From positions 2,542,001 through 2,606,000 of the forward strand of contig NZ_BNJG01000001.1 of assembly GCF_016587375.1 (NCBI RefSeq): a stretch of DNA of 64,000 nt, in the 5' to 3' direction. How positions within the stretch are numbered: position 1 is the first letter of the stretch; each line of letters starts with the position of its first letter. The stretch is from Ktedonobacter robiniae (GTDB lineage: Bacteria; Chloroflexota; Ktedonobacteria; Ktedonobacterales; Ktedonobacteraceae). Under the pieces are notes generated by a model. That model saw only the letters and a program-made list of their open reading frames with translations, did no database searches and was not told the DNA's origin. The translations under genes were made by a program, and so were the position numbers. Positions 37,409-44,999 of the stretch are shown here, piece after piece.

Positions 37409-37885
37409 ATGAATATTCACGAGCAATTTGAAGAGTTTCTGGCAAAGCTGGGGGTGGAGATGGAGCGACCAGAGGAGCAGCCTTTTAAAAAAGAGCGCTA
37501 CAACGGCGAGGCGCTACCGGAGGTCTCAATCTTCCAGGCCTCGCGCGATCATTATGGCGTGTTCTACCGCCTGGACATTGTGGAGCAGCGACCCGAGCTG
37601 CGCATCATGGTCCCGACGGAGCGTGGCGAGACAAAGATGAACATTTACCTGGTGCGTTTAAGCGACATGATGCCCATGGCCGCCTGCTTCGCGGATATGG
37701 ATGTGTATGAGGGGAGTGATGCCTATGAGCGCGGGCGCGAGGCCACCCTTCAGCATCTCCTCTATGCGACCGCCGAGATGATGAAGCAGTTGTTCTGGAC
37801 CGGAGACCTGGAATCCCAGATCTTTCCACCAGAGATTGAGGTACATGCCCTGTTACAGCAGGACCAGTTGAAGTTGCAGGGATAG
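37409..37885 (+). CDS. Hypothetical protein
   Basis: A 158-residue soluble acidic protein (MNIHEQFEEFLAKLGVEMER ...). No known family recognised. It is predicted to alternate strands and helices: VFYRLDIVEQRPELRIMVP and KMNIYLVRLSDMMPM look like beta strands; ATLQHLLYATAEMMKQLFW is a helix. The start at 37409 lies 22 codons inside a longer frame and has GAGGCGGCGAGC upstream. It precedes the translin-family gene by 139 bases on the same strand. Confidence 0.7.
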   Translation: MNIHEQFEEFLAKLGVEMERPEEQPFKKERYNGEALPEVSIFQASRDHYGVFYRLDIVEQRPELRIMVPTERGETKMNIYLVRLSDMMPMAACFADMDVYEGSDAYERGREATLQHLLYATAEMMKQLFWTGDLESQIFPPEIEVHALLQQDQLKLQG

Positions 37886-38024
37886 GGGATGAGGATGGAA
37901 GCAGATGGCGTGCTAACCATGGCTCCTGCGCATCGCTCTAGACAACAGTACCTATGCGGTCGTTTTCTGCTGTGTCCTTCTGGCTATGATACACTGTCTA
38001 TAGTACAGAAAGGAAGCAAATCGT

Positions 38025-38681
38025 ATGCCCGACAAATTAGAGCAGATTGGACAGCAAGCGATAGAGCATCTCTCCCTTAAACATGCCGCGCGCGAAAAGG
38101 CTTTGCCCAAGTCACGTACCGTGATTCGCCATTGTGCAAACAGTATTCGCGCGACGCATCGCCATGAGCGCGAGCGGGCCAATGAGCTTATGGCCCAGGC
38201 GGCACAGCTATTGCAAGAAATGAAAGATGATCTGCTGGATCACCAAGATATTTACTATGCGGGCTTCGCGCAGGATGCGCAGAAAGAGTATGCTGAGGCG
38301 CGGTGCCTGGCGGCGCTTACCCAGTACCAGGAGCTACCAGACGCCGAGGAGCTGGGGATTGGCTGGGCCGCCTACCTGAATGGGCTAGCCGAGGCCGCGG
38401 GCGAGTTACGGCGCTACCTGCTTGACCAGTTGCGGCGCGGAAATCTCCGCGATTGCGAGGCGTACCTGCGTCAGATGGATGATATTTATTCCCTGCTCAT
38501 CTCCGTTGATTTCCCCGATGCCATTACCTCTGGCTTGCGTCGTACCACCGATGTGACGCGTGGTATTCTAGAGAAGACGCGTGGAGACCTCACAACCTCT
38601 GTTGTCCAGGCGCAACTCCAACACTCCATTCAAGAGCTTTACCAGGCGCTAGGACAGGCTGGCACCACGGATACCAAATAA
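38025..38681 (+). CDS. Translin-family protein
   Basis: A 218-residue all-helical protein with the translin signature: GFAQDAQKEYAEARCLAAL, AYLNGLAEAAGELRRYL and the C-terminal SVDFPDAITSGLRRTTDVTR followed by GILEKTRGDL. Translins are RNA- and DNA-binding proteins that form ring-shaped octamers; the eukaryotic partner TRAX adds RNase activity. The acidic residues around EYAEA and DDIY fit the TRAX/archaeal-type active site only loosely, so nuclease activity is uncertain. Members are common in eukaryotes and archaea and patchy in bacteria. GGAAGC precedes the ATG. Confidence 0.85.
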   Translation: MPDKLEQIGQQAIEHLSLKHAAREKALPKSRTVIRHCANSIRATHRHERERANELMAQAAQLLQEMKDDLLDHQDIYYAGFAQDAQKEYAEARCLAALTQYQELPDAEELGIGWAAYLNGLAEAAGELRRYLLDQLRRGNLRDCEAYLRQMDDIYSLLISVDFPDAITSGLRRTTDVTRGILEKTRGDLTTSVVQAQLQHSIQELYQALGQAGTTDTK

Positions 38682-38715
38682 TGACTTTACTGGGAAATTG
38701 GGAACGTACGAAACC

Positions 38716-38868
38716 CGGTAGGGACCAGCTTTAGCGCACCCGAAGGCGATTAATCGCACTTCGGCGCGAGCCAAAAACGATGAGATACTCCTCTGCTCGG
38801 ATAATGCTTCAGGCTTACGCCGCACTGCCATGAGTGGCATTCGGACGCGCTAAAGCTGATCCCTACCG
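38716..38868. repeat. 153-bp imperfect inverted-repeat element
   Basis: CGGTAGGGACCAGCTTTAGC is inverted at the other end as GCTAAAGCTGATCCCTACCG (38849-38868), one mismatch. The inside carries further short palindromic blocks (CGCACTTCGGCG). It resembles a MITE or a folded RNA; no coding sequence. Confidence 0.6.
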
Positions 38869-39258
38869 AGTGTGAGAAGCCACCTCGTGAGATGGCTTCC
38901 TGGTTGGTGGCATCGCCGTAGGCGCGAGAGGTATTGACCAGCGTCCCAGGCAACTTGACGCTCTCTATGGAAGCGTATATAGTTGATAGATAGTGAGATG
39001 CATATGCTTATAAGAGGGTGTTTCCCTGCCTCTGTATACTAAGAACAGTAATAACGCTCCTGAAGGTTATGGGAGCGCGAAATGCTGCGCTTATCATGAC
39101 CACCTGGGTAGCGATCCACTTATATTGAGCAAGGGGCGCAATATTCTTATTCTTTTCCTGAATGTTGCGTTCTCGCCATCCACATCGTCTTTCTTAATGA
39201 ACAGTCAAAACATAATAAACATATCGCTTAGCTAGTTAACGCCAGATGCACACTATTT

Positions 39259-39345
39259 CTGATAGATGGTGTGATGTACCCTGGTAGCCGCAGGCTGCCA
39301 GGGTACATCACACCATCTATCAGGACGAGCGCCGCAGGCGCGAGA
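39259..39345 (+). repeat. Hairpin-plus-tag module before menA
   Basis: A 65-base hairpin (39259-39323, 26 perfectly paired outer bases plus inner pairs) is followed two bases later by the tag GAGCGCCGCAGGCGCGAG. The same tag follows the unrelated hairpin at 40658-40718 after menA. Confidence 0.75.
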
Positions 39346-39413
39346 GGTCAAGATGACGTTAGCAAAAATGCACTTATTTGCTATTTCATGGGTCTATGCC
39401 GAGAGGGAAGCGT

Positions 39414-40628
39414 ATGGAAAAAGAAGAGCAGAAGAAGCAGGCTATCGAACGGCCTGAAAAGGAGAGCAAGAGTTCGATAGCGGGTACCACGGCACCAATT
39501 ATTGAGGCTGATGGTGAGAAAGCGGAGCGTTTACCAACGATTCCGTTAGATTCGCTCAAGGCTATAGGTGAACTGGAGCCGCCCGTGGTCTCCGTTCATT
39601 CGGTAGAATCAACGCGCACCTTTAGCGTGCCTACTCCTCTGGTTGTGCAGCCAGCAGAGTATCATCGTTCCTCTGGGGAATGGATGCGTATCTTCTGGGA
39701 TGGCATACGCCCATCCTATTTGAGCCTATCGCTTTTCCCATTTCTCTTTGGAACGACTTTAGCATGGAGTCAGCAGGTCAGTTCAGCCCATGTGCTGGGC
39801 CATTTCCGCCTCCTCTCCTTCGTGCTTTCCCTGGTGGCACTGCTTCTGGTGCATATGGGCGCTAATCTTATCAACGACTACTATGACTATATCCGTGGGG
39901 TCGATACCAGCAATCCTCTTGGGCCTGGTGGTTTGATCCAGCAGGGGTTGATCAAGCCTACCCGCGTGCTTGTGTTGGGCCTGATTTTCCTGGGTGCTAG
40001 CGCGCTATCTGGCCTGGCTACTGTGCTCATCTCAATGAACTGGATGCTGGCTTTGTTTGGCCTGGTGGGCCTGCTTTTCGCCTATTTTTATAGTGGTAGC
40101 GGGAAGTCTCTCGCTGCTCTATGCCTGGGTCCGCTCGTGGCTCTAGGGATCTTTGGTCCCCTGGTAACGATAGGAGCATACATAGTCCAGGGTGGTGGTG
40201 ATCTGCACAAAGCCTTGCTCTATAGCCTTCCGCTTGGCCTGACGGCGGCGGCAACGATCCTGGTAAACGACATGCGTGACCTGGAGGGAGACGAGCAGGC
40301 ACGCAAGTTTACCCTGGCCAATCGCCTGGGACTGACATGGAGCCGTGCCATCTTCCTCGTTTTGCTACTGGCTGCCTATGGCTTTGCGGCTTTCCTGGCC
40401 GTGCCATCGCATACGCCACACTGGCTGCTCCTGGCTTTTTTGACGTTGCCGTTACTGGTTAATATTGTGACTGGGATATTACGTGCCAGCAGCCCGAATA
40501 GCCTGCATCTCGTCTTTCGGGACATGCTCAGGCAGAATGCCTGGTTCGGTGTACTGCTTCTTATAGGCCTGATTGTCTCTACCCTGGTCTCGGCCATATC
40601 ACTGTTGCCAACGCACCTGATGCGTTAA
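39414..40628 (+). CDS. menA: UbiA-family prenyltransferase, MenA-like
   Basis: A 404-residue intramembrane prenyltransferase, likely 1,4-dihydroxy-2-naphthoate prenyltransferase of menaquinone synthesis. About nine hydrophobic segments are seen. The two Asp-rich motifs are LINDYYDYIRGVDTSNPLG and VNDMRDLEGDEQARKFTLA, in the MenA style. An N-terminal hydrophilic extension of about 90 residues, rich in Glu, Lys and Ser, is not usual for MenA. Start ATG 39414 has GAGAGGGAAG upstream; an in-frame TTG at 39378 and an ATG at 39396 are alternatives. It is bracketed by two hairpin-plus-tag modules. Confidence 0.8.
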   Translation: MEKEEQKKQAIERPEKESKSSIAGTTAPIIEADGEKAERLPTIPLDSLKAIGELEPPVVSVHSVESTRTFSVPTPLVVQPAEYHRSSGEWMRIFWDGIRPSYLSLSLFPFLFGTTLAWSQQVSSAHVLGHFRLLSFVLSLVALLLVHMGANLINDYYDYIRGVDTSNPLGPGGLIQQGLIKPTRVLVLGLIFLGASALSGLATVLISMNWMLALFGLVGLLFAYFYSGSGKSLAALCLGPLVALGIFGPLVTIGAYIVQGGGDLHKALLYSLPLGLTAAATILVNDMRDLEGDEQARKFTLANRLGLTWSRAIFLVLLLAAYGFAAFLAVPSHTPHWLLLAFLTLPLLVNIVTGILRASSPNSLHLVFRDMLRQNAWFGVLLLIGLIVSTLVSAISLLPTHLMR

Positions 40629-40657
40629 ACACTTGCAATTGCAAACACGTTCTTTGG

Positions 40658-40742
40658 GGTAATGTGTAATGAGCACTGTGGTAACTTGCGGTTGCCACAG
40701 TGCTCATTACACATTACCTCTACGAGCGCCGCAGGCGCGAGA
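40658..40742 (+). repeat. Hairpin-plus-tag module after menA
   Basis: A 61-base hairpin (40658-40718, 24 outer pairs) built from GGTAATGTGTAATGAGCACT and its complement, followed by the tag GAGCGCCGCAGGCGCGAG (40724-40741). The stem sequence is unrelated to that of 39259. Confidence 0.75.
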
Positions 40743-41263
40743 AAAAGTAGCTTCTGGGTCTTAAATGTACTACAACAAAATTCCTACTATAAGCGTGCTA
40801 ACTGTAACCATTCGGGCCATTTACAAGGCTAAAACACTGTGTTACACTTCGCTTAGTGCAGGATCCTCAGACGGATCACGGAAATAACCCGAAGCTCAGC
40901 AGCCATTTACCACATCAGCTCGTACTGGCGCGAAGAGCCTAACAAGGGAAATCCGGGCATGTCAGATGGTTTTGCATTAGGGCGTAAGGTAGGCAGAGAC
41001 AGAAAAGGCCATAGCGAAGACATCCCTCAGTGCTTGCCCTCAACGATCTTTTCTGTTCCCGTGACTTCCCCATGGTAGCATATGCTTTGTTTGTACGCAT
41101 GGTGTCACCGCCTGGTCCGCTTACTTCTTCTCCGAAAACCCTGAGCGCGCTTGTCCCCGAATGGGGGAAGCGCTAGGCACGCAAGTGACGTTGGGTTTCG
41201 GAATAAGATCTTAATGGCCTGGCTCAGATCACTGTTTGCGGTTGTTTCACAAGGAGGTGCTCT
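40743..41263. other. Intergenic region containing palindromic repeat C
   Basis: Between menA and the next hypothetical gene. Apart from repeat C (41121-41213) I see no gene or known RNA. Confidence 0.5.
41121..41213 (-). repeat. Dispersed palindromic repeat, copy C
   Basis: Begins TTACTTCTTCTCCGAAAACC and ends GGGTTTCGGAATAAGATC. In reverse it matches copy A nearly base for base, including the central CTAGCGCTTCCCCCATTCGG-type block. It lies 50 bases upstream of the next gene. Confidence 0.75.
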
Positions 41264-41734
41264 ATGGCTGGCTGGGAAGAAGAACTGGCTATACTGTTGC
41301 ACGAACTGGGTGTCAAACAGGAAGAACCTCAAACACCTTTATGGCAACGAGGCAGGCCCTATCCCCAACCTGATGACAACAGAAAACAAGATCACATTGC
41401 CGACGTGCTTTCCTGGCGTTTAGAGCAGACGACAGGCGAGGACGCGGATATTGACGATGAGATTGAAGAAGCGTGGGCAAACGACCTGAACTCCATGCGT
41501 CAGGAGGTCGACGCTATCGTTAACCAGGTAGTCCTCTTGATGCAGCGAGGTGGGCTTGATAGCTCAATTAAAGAAGATATTATGGTTGTGTTGCGTGCCC
41601 TGCGTCGACGCGCCCTCCAGCAGCACCAGTTAACATCGAATGATGAAGCGAGCTACCTGGAGTCCGCTACCGCCATGCTGCACTTCTGTCGCCTGGTCTT
41701 GCAACTTAGTGAGCAGGCCACGGAACACGATTAG
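41264..41734 (+). CDS. Hypothetical protein
   Basis: A 156-residue acidic, helical protein starting MAGWEEELAILLHELGVKQE. No family recognised. The middle DIDDEIEEAWANDLNSMRQE is very acidic and the end (ESATAMLHFCRLVLQLSEQA) forms an amphipathic helix. Start ATG has AAGGAGGTG upstream, so it is a real gene. The next gene is 199 bases downstream on the same strand. Confidence 0.75.
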   Translation: MAGWEEELAILLHELGVKQEEPQTPLWQRGRPYPQPDDNRKQDHIADVLSWRLEQTTGEDADIDDEIEEAWANDLNSMRQEVDAIVNQVVLLMQRGGLDSSIKEDIMVVLRALRRRALQQHQLTSNDEASYLESATAMLHFCRLVLQLSEQATEHD

Positions 41735-41933
41735 CGCACCCCTCTCCTCATAAAACAATATTTTTGCCCTAAACAAGGTTTCTCCTTCTGGTTATATGCC
41801 AGGTGCGCCAGGTCTGCGATTGTCAGATCTTGCAAGTAACTCCCTTGCTTGACTTTCGAGCTTTCCAACTGAAATACTATACTGTTCGTGTACAGAGTAT
41901 TAGGTTGTACCAAGTTGAGCGAGGAGAGTACAT

Positions 41934-42805
41934 ATGCCAAAGGTGAGACAAGAACAAGAGGTCCAGGAGTTCTCCACAACGAAACCTTCGTTAAGTGAGT
42001 CTCTCTGGGATTTGACAAACTCGCCCTACGCGCAGAATATAATACAGCGGGGGAAGTACTGGCCGACGAACTGCGGACACGAGGAGAGCGCGTGGCCTCC
42101 ACTGTGCGTCATCGAGGTCGTAAGCAGAGCCAGCAATTGGCGAAGCATGGCGGGCATTTACGCCATGATCTGGGTGAATATAGCGAACAGGCCGCGCACG
42201 AATTCGCGAAGAGACGCGAGCAGGCTGTGCGTGAACTGGCTCGTTTTAGTGATCGGACCGCGAAGCGACTCTCAAAGAAGAGCGAGAAGGCTGCTCGTTC
42301 TGTGACAAAGAAGAGCCGGAAGATCAATAAAGGTCTGAACGAGTATGGCCAGCGTGTATTCCAGGAGATCAGCGAGCAGGATGGGCGCTTCTGGGCGCTT
42401 ATCGGCTTCGGTATTGGCCTGGTTGCCACAACGATTGCCATGATCTTTGTCATACGTAAGCGTATGCAACAGCCTGAATCGACAGAGGAAGAGCATGTCC
42501 TGCTCAAACAGAATGGAAATCTGCGCGAGAAAACTGTTGAAACCGCGCGAGGAACTATTCACGCCATTAACCTGCCTCGTGAGGAGGGCGCGCAACCAGC
42601 AGAGGCCGCCCTACCGATTGTAACCGAAGAGCAGTCAACAGCCGACCAGGAGACGCCAAAACTGGTTGGTGTGGCAAGCTCAAAGCGTTACTATCCTATG
42701 GGCACACCTCAGCAACTCACATCTGAGTCGACCTCACCCCTGGATATCGTCTACTTTGAGTCAGAGGCTCAAGCACAGGCCGAGGGATATACACCTGCGG
42801 AATAG
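41934..42805 (+). pseudogene. Membrane-anchored coiled-coil protein, frameshifted near residue 40
   Basis: The good start (ATG 41934, GAGGAGAG upstream) opens a frame MPKVRQEQEVQEFSTTKPSL ... QNIIQRG that soon diverges into nonsense. The frame that carries the protein, from about 42050, reads GEVLADELRTRGERVASTV and continues to 42805 but has no start of its own before a GTG at 42092. A one-base loss in the GGGGG run at 42050-42054 would join them into one 290-residue protein. It has a charged helical region (Lys/Arg/Glu-rich, AAHEFAKRREQAVRELARF), one membrane helix (FWALIGFGIGLVATTIAMIFVI) and an acidic tail. Family not recognised. Could be a sequencing error. Confidence 0.65.
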
Positions 42806-42867
42806 CCTGTCAGAAGCACAGTTAAAAGACGGGAGGACTCTCCTCCCGTCTTTTCTTTTTGTTTGTC

Positions 42868-42961
42868 TAACTTCTTCTCTGAACACCCTGAGCGCGAAGC
42901 GCTAGACACGCCAGTGGCGCTGCGCCCCCGAATGGGGGTTGGGTTTCGGAATAAGACCTTA
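42868..42961 (-). repeat. Dispersed palindromic repeat, copy D
   Basis: TAACTTCTTCTCTGAACACC ... CCCGAATGGGGGTTGGGTTTCGGAATAAG. Diverged in one arm. Its last three bases (TTA at 42959-42961) are the stop codon of the minus-strand gene that follows, so the repeat inserted at, or supplied, the end of that gene. Confidence 0.7.
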
Positions 42962-43423
42962 GTCGTGGAAGCGTCTCTTGCGATATTGCCTGGGTAGTGC
43001 GTCATCCGCGAAGCCCTCATTGATGAGCCCATGTTGATAGAGGTAGCGTAGGTAGGCGAGTTGCTGTTCAAAGGTGGATGCTGGTCTCTCGGGCTTATTG
43101 GCGGCGGCATCATCTTTTCGGGCATTTTCGGCGGCTTGGTTACTAGAGGATGGCGTTTTGGGAAGCGCCGTCTGGTCAGTGGAACTGCCTGGTTTTTGAC
43201 TAAAAGGTGTATCAAGAATGGGGGGATGCTCATGCTCAATAGCGACAGTGGTCATGCCTGTTTGAGGCATAGGGCCTTCTGAGGAGAGGAGCCTGGGGGG
43301 ATTCGAGAGCATGGAGGCATTCCCCAGGTTTGTTGCCTGCTGGTTGCTTGTCGCTTTGGGGCGTCCCCATGGCCACCATGCGAATACATTGTGCAACCAC
43401 CTCTGGATTGTTTGCGTGATCAT
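42959..43423 (-). CDS. Hypothetical protein, Pro/Ser-rich with charged ends
   Basis: A 154-residue protein starting MITQTIQRWLHNVFAWWPWG with GAAGAGGTAGAG upstream. The Trp-rich N-terminus is an amphipathic helix that may touch the membrane. The middle is Pro-, Ser- and Thr-rich and probably disordered. The C-terminus (TFEQQLAYLRYLYQHGLINE) looks like a short helical protein-binding motif, similar to small zeta-toxin-type or SHOCT-like ends, but I cannot name it. It terminates inside repeat D. Confidence 0.6.
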   Translation of the reverse strand: MITQTIQRWLHNVFAWWPWGRPKATSNQQATNLGNASMLSNPPRLLSSEGPMPQTGMTTVAIEHEHPPILDTPFSQKPGSSTDQTALPKTPSSSNQAAENARKDDAAANKPERPASTFEQQLAYLRYLYQHGLINEGFADDALPRQYRKRRFHD

Positions 43424-43660
43424 AACTCTACCTCTTCATTTACGGCGGACAATCGGTCACTGATTACCCTTCAATCACGCACGATTTGCGATTAGCGTCT
43501 CAAAATAAGATAACTCATATTGAGAAACATAGAAACATAGTAGCATATCAACCCAGCCCTTTGCAACCGTTAACTATATTGATTGGCGGCGCGAAAAGTT
43601 AGCTTGGAGTTGGCGCACTGAATGCGCATGGGGCTTGAGCTTACCTATAGTCAATTGTAC

Positions 43661-43689
43661 TTGCAATTTCAGGGTGCGCGTGCCATAAT
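43661..43689 (+). promoter_or_regulatory. Promoter of the zinc-ribbon gene
   Basis: TTGCAA (43661-43666), 17 bases, CATAAT (43684-43689). It is followed by about 235 bases of leader before the zinc-ribbon start. Confidence 0.5.
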
Positions 43690-43926
43690 CAATAGGTCAG
43701 ATCGCCTTATTCCAGAGAGAAGCGTTGTGTGCTATGAAACCGGTTATATGCGCGTGGCTGGATACGTAAATGAGTATATCAGTCAGCATGGCCCGGTTGG
43801 GAATAGTCGCAGCTTCTGTATGGTTCTTATGGATAGTGAAAAGACGTTGTGGCGAAGTGATCTGAATAGCTAAGGTTTGTAGGACACGTCATCGCTGAAA
43901 TAGTACAAGAAAGCCAGGTGTCGGCT

Positions 43927-44133
43927 ATGCAGGAAGATGTTCTTGGAACCCGCCGAACTGCCGTCGCAGAAGATATTGTGCTGTGCGCACGATGTGGTAA
44001 GGCAACTCCTATAAAGGACTCCCATATCATTGAAGGCGATGTACTGGACGAAACCCTTTCTGAGTTCGAGTACCTTTGCCCCGATTGCTGGCAGGCACTT
44101 GAAACGGGCGAAAAAGACCTGCCTATTGTATAG
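43927..44133 (+). CDS. Small zinc-ribbon protein
   Basis: A 68-residue protein with two Cys pairs: CARC near residue 20 and CPDC near residue 50, a four-Cys zinc ribbon. Acidic outside the ribbon. Such small proteins often bind nucleic acid or other proteins. The ATG at 43927 has AGGTG upstream; a GTG at 43918 is also in frame. It lies before hsp20 on the same strand, with 227 bases between. Confidence 0.6.
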   Translation: MQEDVLGTRRTAVAEDIVLCARCGKATPIKDSHIIEGDVLDETLSEFEYLCPDCWQALETGEKDLPIV

Positions 44134-44360
44134 GCGTGTCGTCTTGTAGAAATATTGTAGGCAAAAGGCAAGGTGACGCTACAAGACGTAGTGAGCTTTG
44201 GACTTTTGCCTTTTTGCTCTTCATTCGCATCGCCGTTTGTCGCCAAATTTGGAGAAAGAGTCGCAGGGAGCAGATCAGTCAGGGCTATGACTCATGTCCA
44301 TGGTCCATGTCTATATGCCTATGATGACTGGTTCCCCGTCTCATAAAGAGGGATACTAGT

Positions 44361-44840
44361 ATGCGCATGCGTTACAGGCAGGTAACCTATCGCTCAGTGG
44401 GAGCGGGGGCGCAACACCAGTTGGAGCAGCATTATCGTCGTCTCCTTAATGAGGCCTTGCGCCAGGGACAGCAGTCTATGTCACATCGCTCTTCCTCCTG
44501 GCGTCCGCTCGCTGACATCCTTGAATCGCCTGAGATGATGATCGTCAAGGTCGAGCTGGCAGGCATGACAGAAGAAGAGATAGAGGTAACACTGTACGAA
44601 GATGCTCTGATTGTGAGTGGAACGCGCCAGGATATCCATGGCGGCTTGCCAAATCTCTATTATCATGAAGCCCAGGTACGCTACGGCCCATTTCGCCTGG
44701 AGGTGTATATTCCCTATCCCATTCAAGGGGACGCAGTCACCGCGCGCTACGAAAATGGATTCTTATGGGTCGAATTGCCCAGGCTACCTCAGGCGGGAGC
44801 CGAGCGTGTAGCTATACAGCGTCCTGATACAGACGCCTGA
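44361..44840 (+). CDS. Small heat shock protein Hsp20
   Basis: A 159-residue alpha-crystallin-type chaperone that holds unfolding proteins. The alpha-crystallin domain spans residues about 50-145: PLADILESPEMMIVKVELAG, then YEDALIVSG, YGPFRLEVYIPYPI and the conserved YENGFLWVELPR. A short N-terminal region and an acidic C-terminus complete it. Start ATG has GAGGGATA upstream. Lon follows 160 bases downstream, which fits a stress-response neighbourhood. No CIRCE or HrcA site was seen. Confidence 0.9.
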   Translation: MRMRYRQVTYRSVGAGAQHQLEQHYRRLLNEALRQGQQSMSHRSSSWRPLADILESPEMMIVKVELAGMTEEEIEVTLYEDALIVSGTRQDIHGGLPNLYYHEAQVRYGPFRLEVYIPYPIQGDAVTARYENGFLWVELPRLPQAGAERVAIQRPDTDA

Positions 44841-44999
44841 TGAAGATGTGACAATGTATTCTCATTCTCTCTACCCTTCTAATAGGGGCATACCAGCCAG
44901 GTGAGATTGATGTTTCTTCCAGCGGTGCGCAGCCATTTCGCTCGCCATTGTAAGTCACCCTGCGAGAAGTTGTAGAGAAGGTTTTGGAGTTATATAAAA

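Larger units (their letters stand above)
38682..39413. other. Intergenic region with inverted-repeat element and hairpin
   Basis: About 730 bases without a gene. It holds the 153-bp inverted-repeat element at 38716-38868 and the hairpin-plus-tag module at 39259-39345. The part between (38870-39258) shows nothing I can interpret; a promoter for menA is expected in it. Confidence 0.5.

Noticed and set aside
43622..43873. Possible 83-residue protein
   Set aside because: No ribosome site, no known domain, and a good promoter for the next gene lies inside it.
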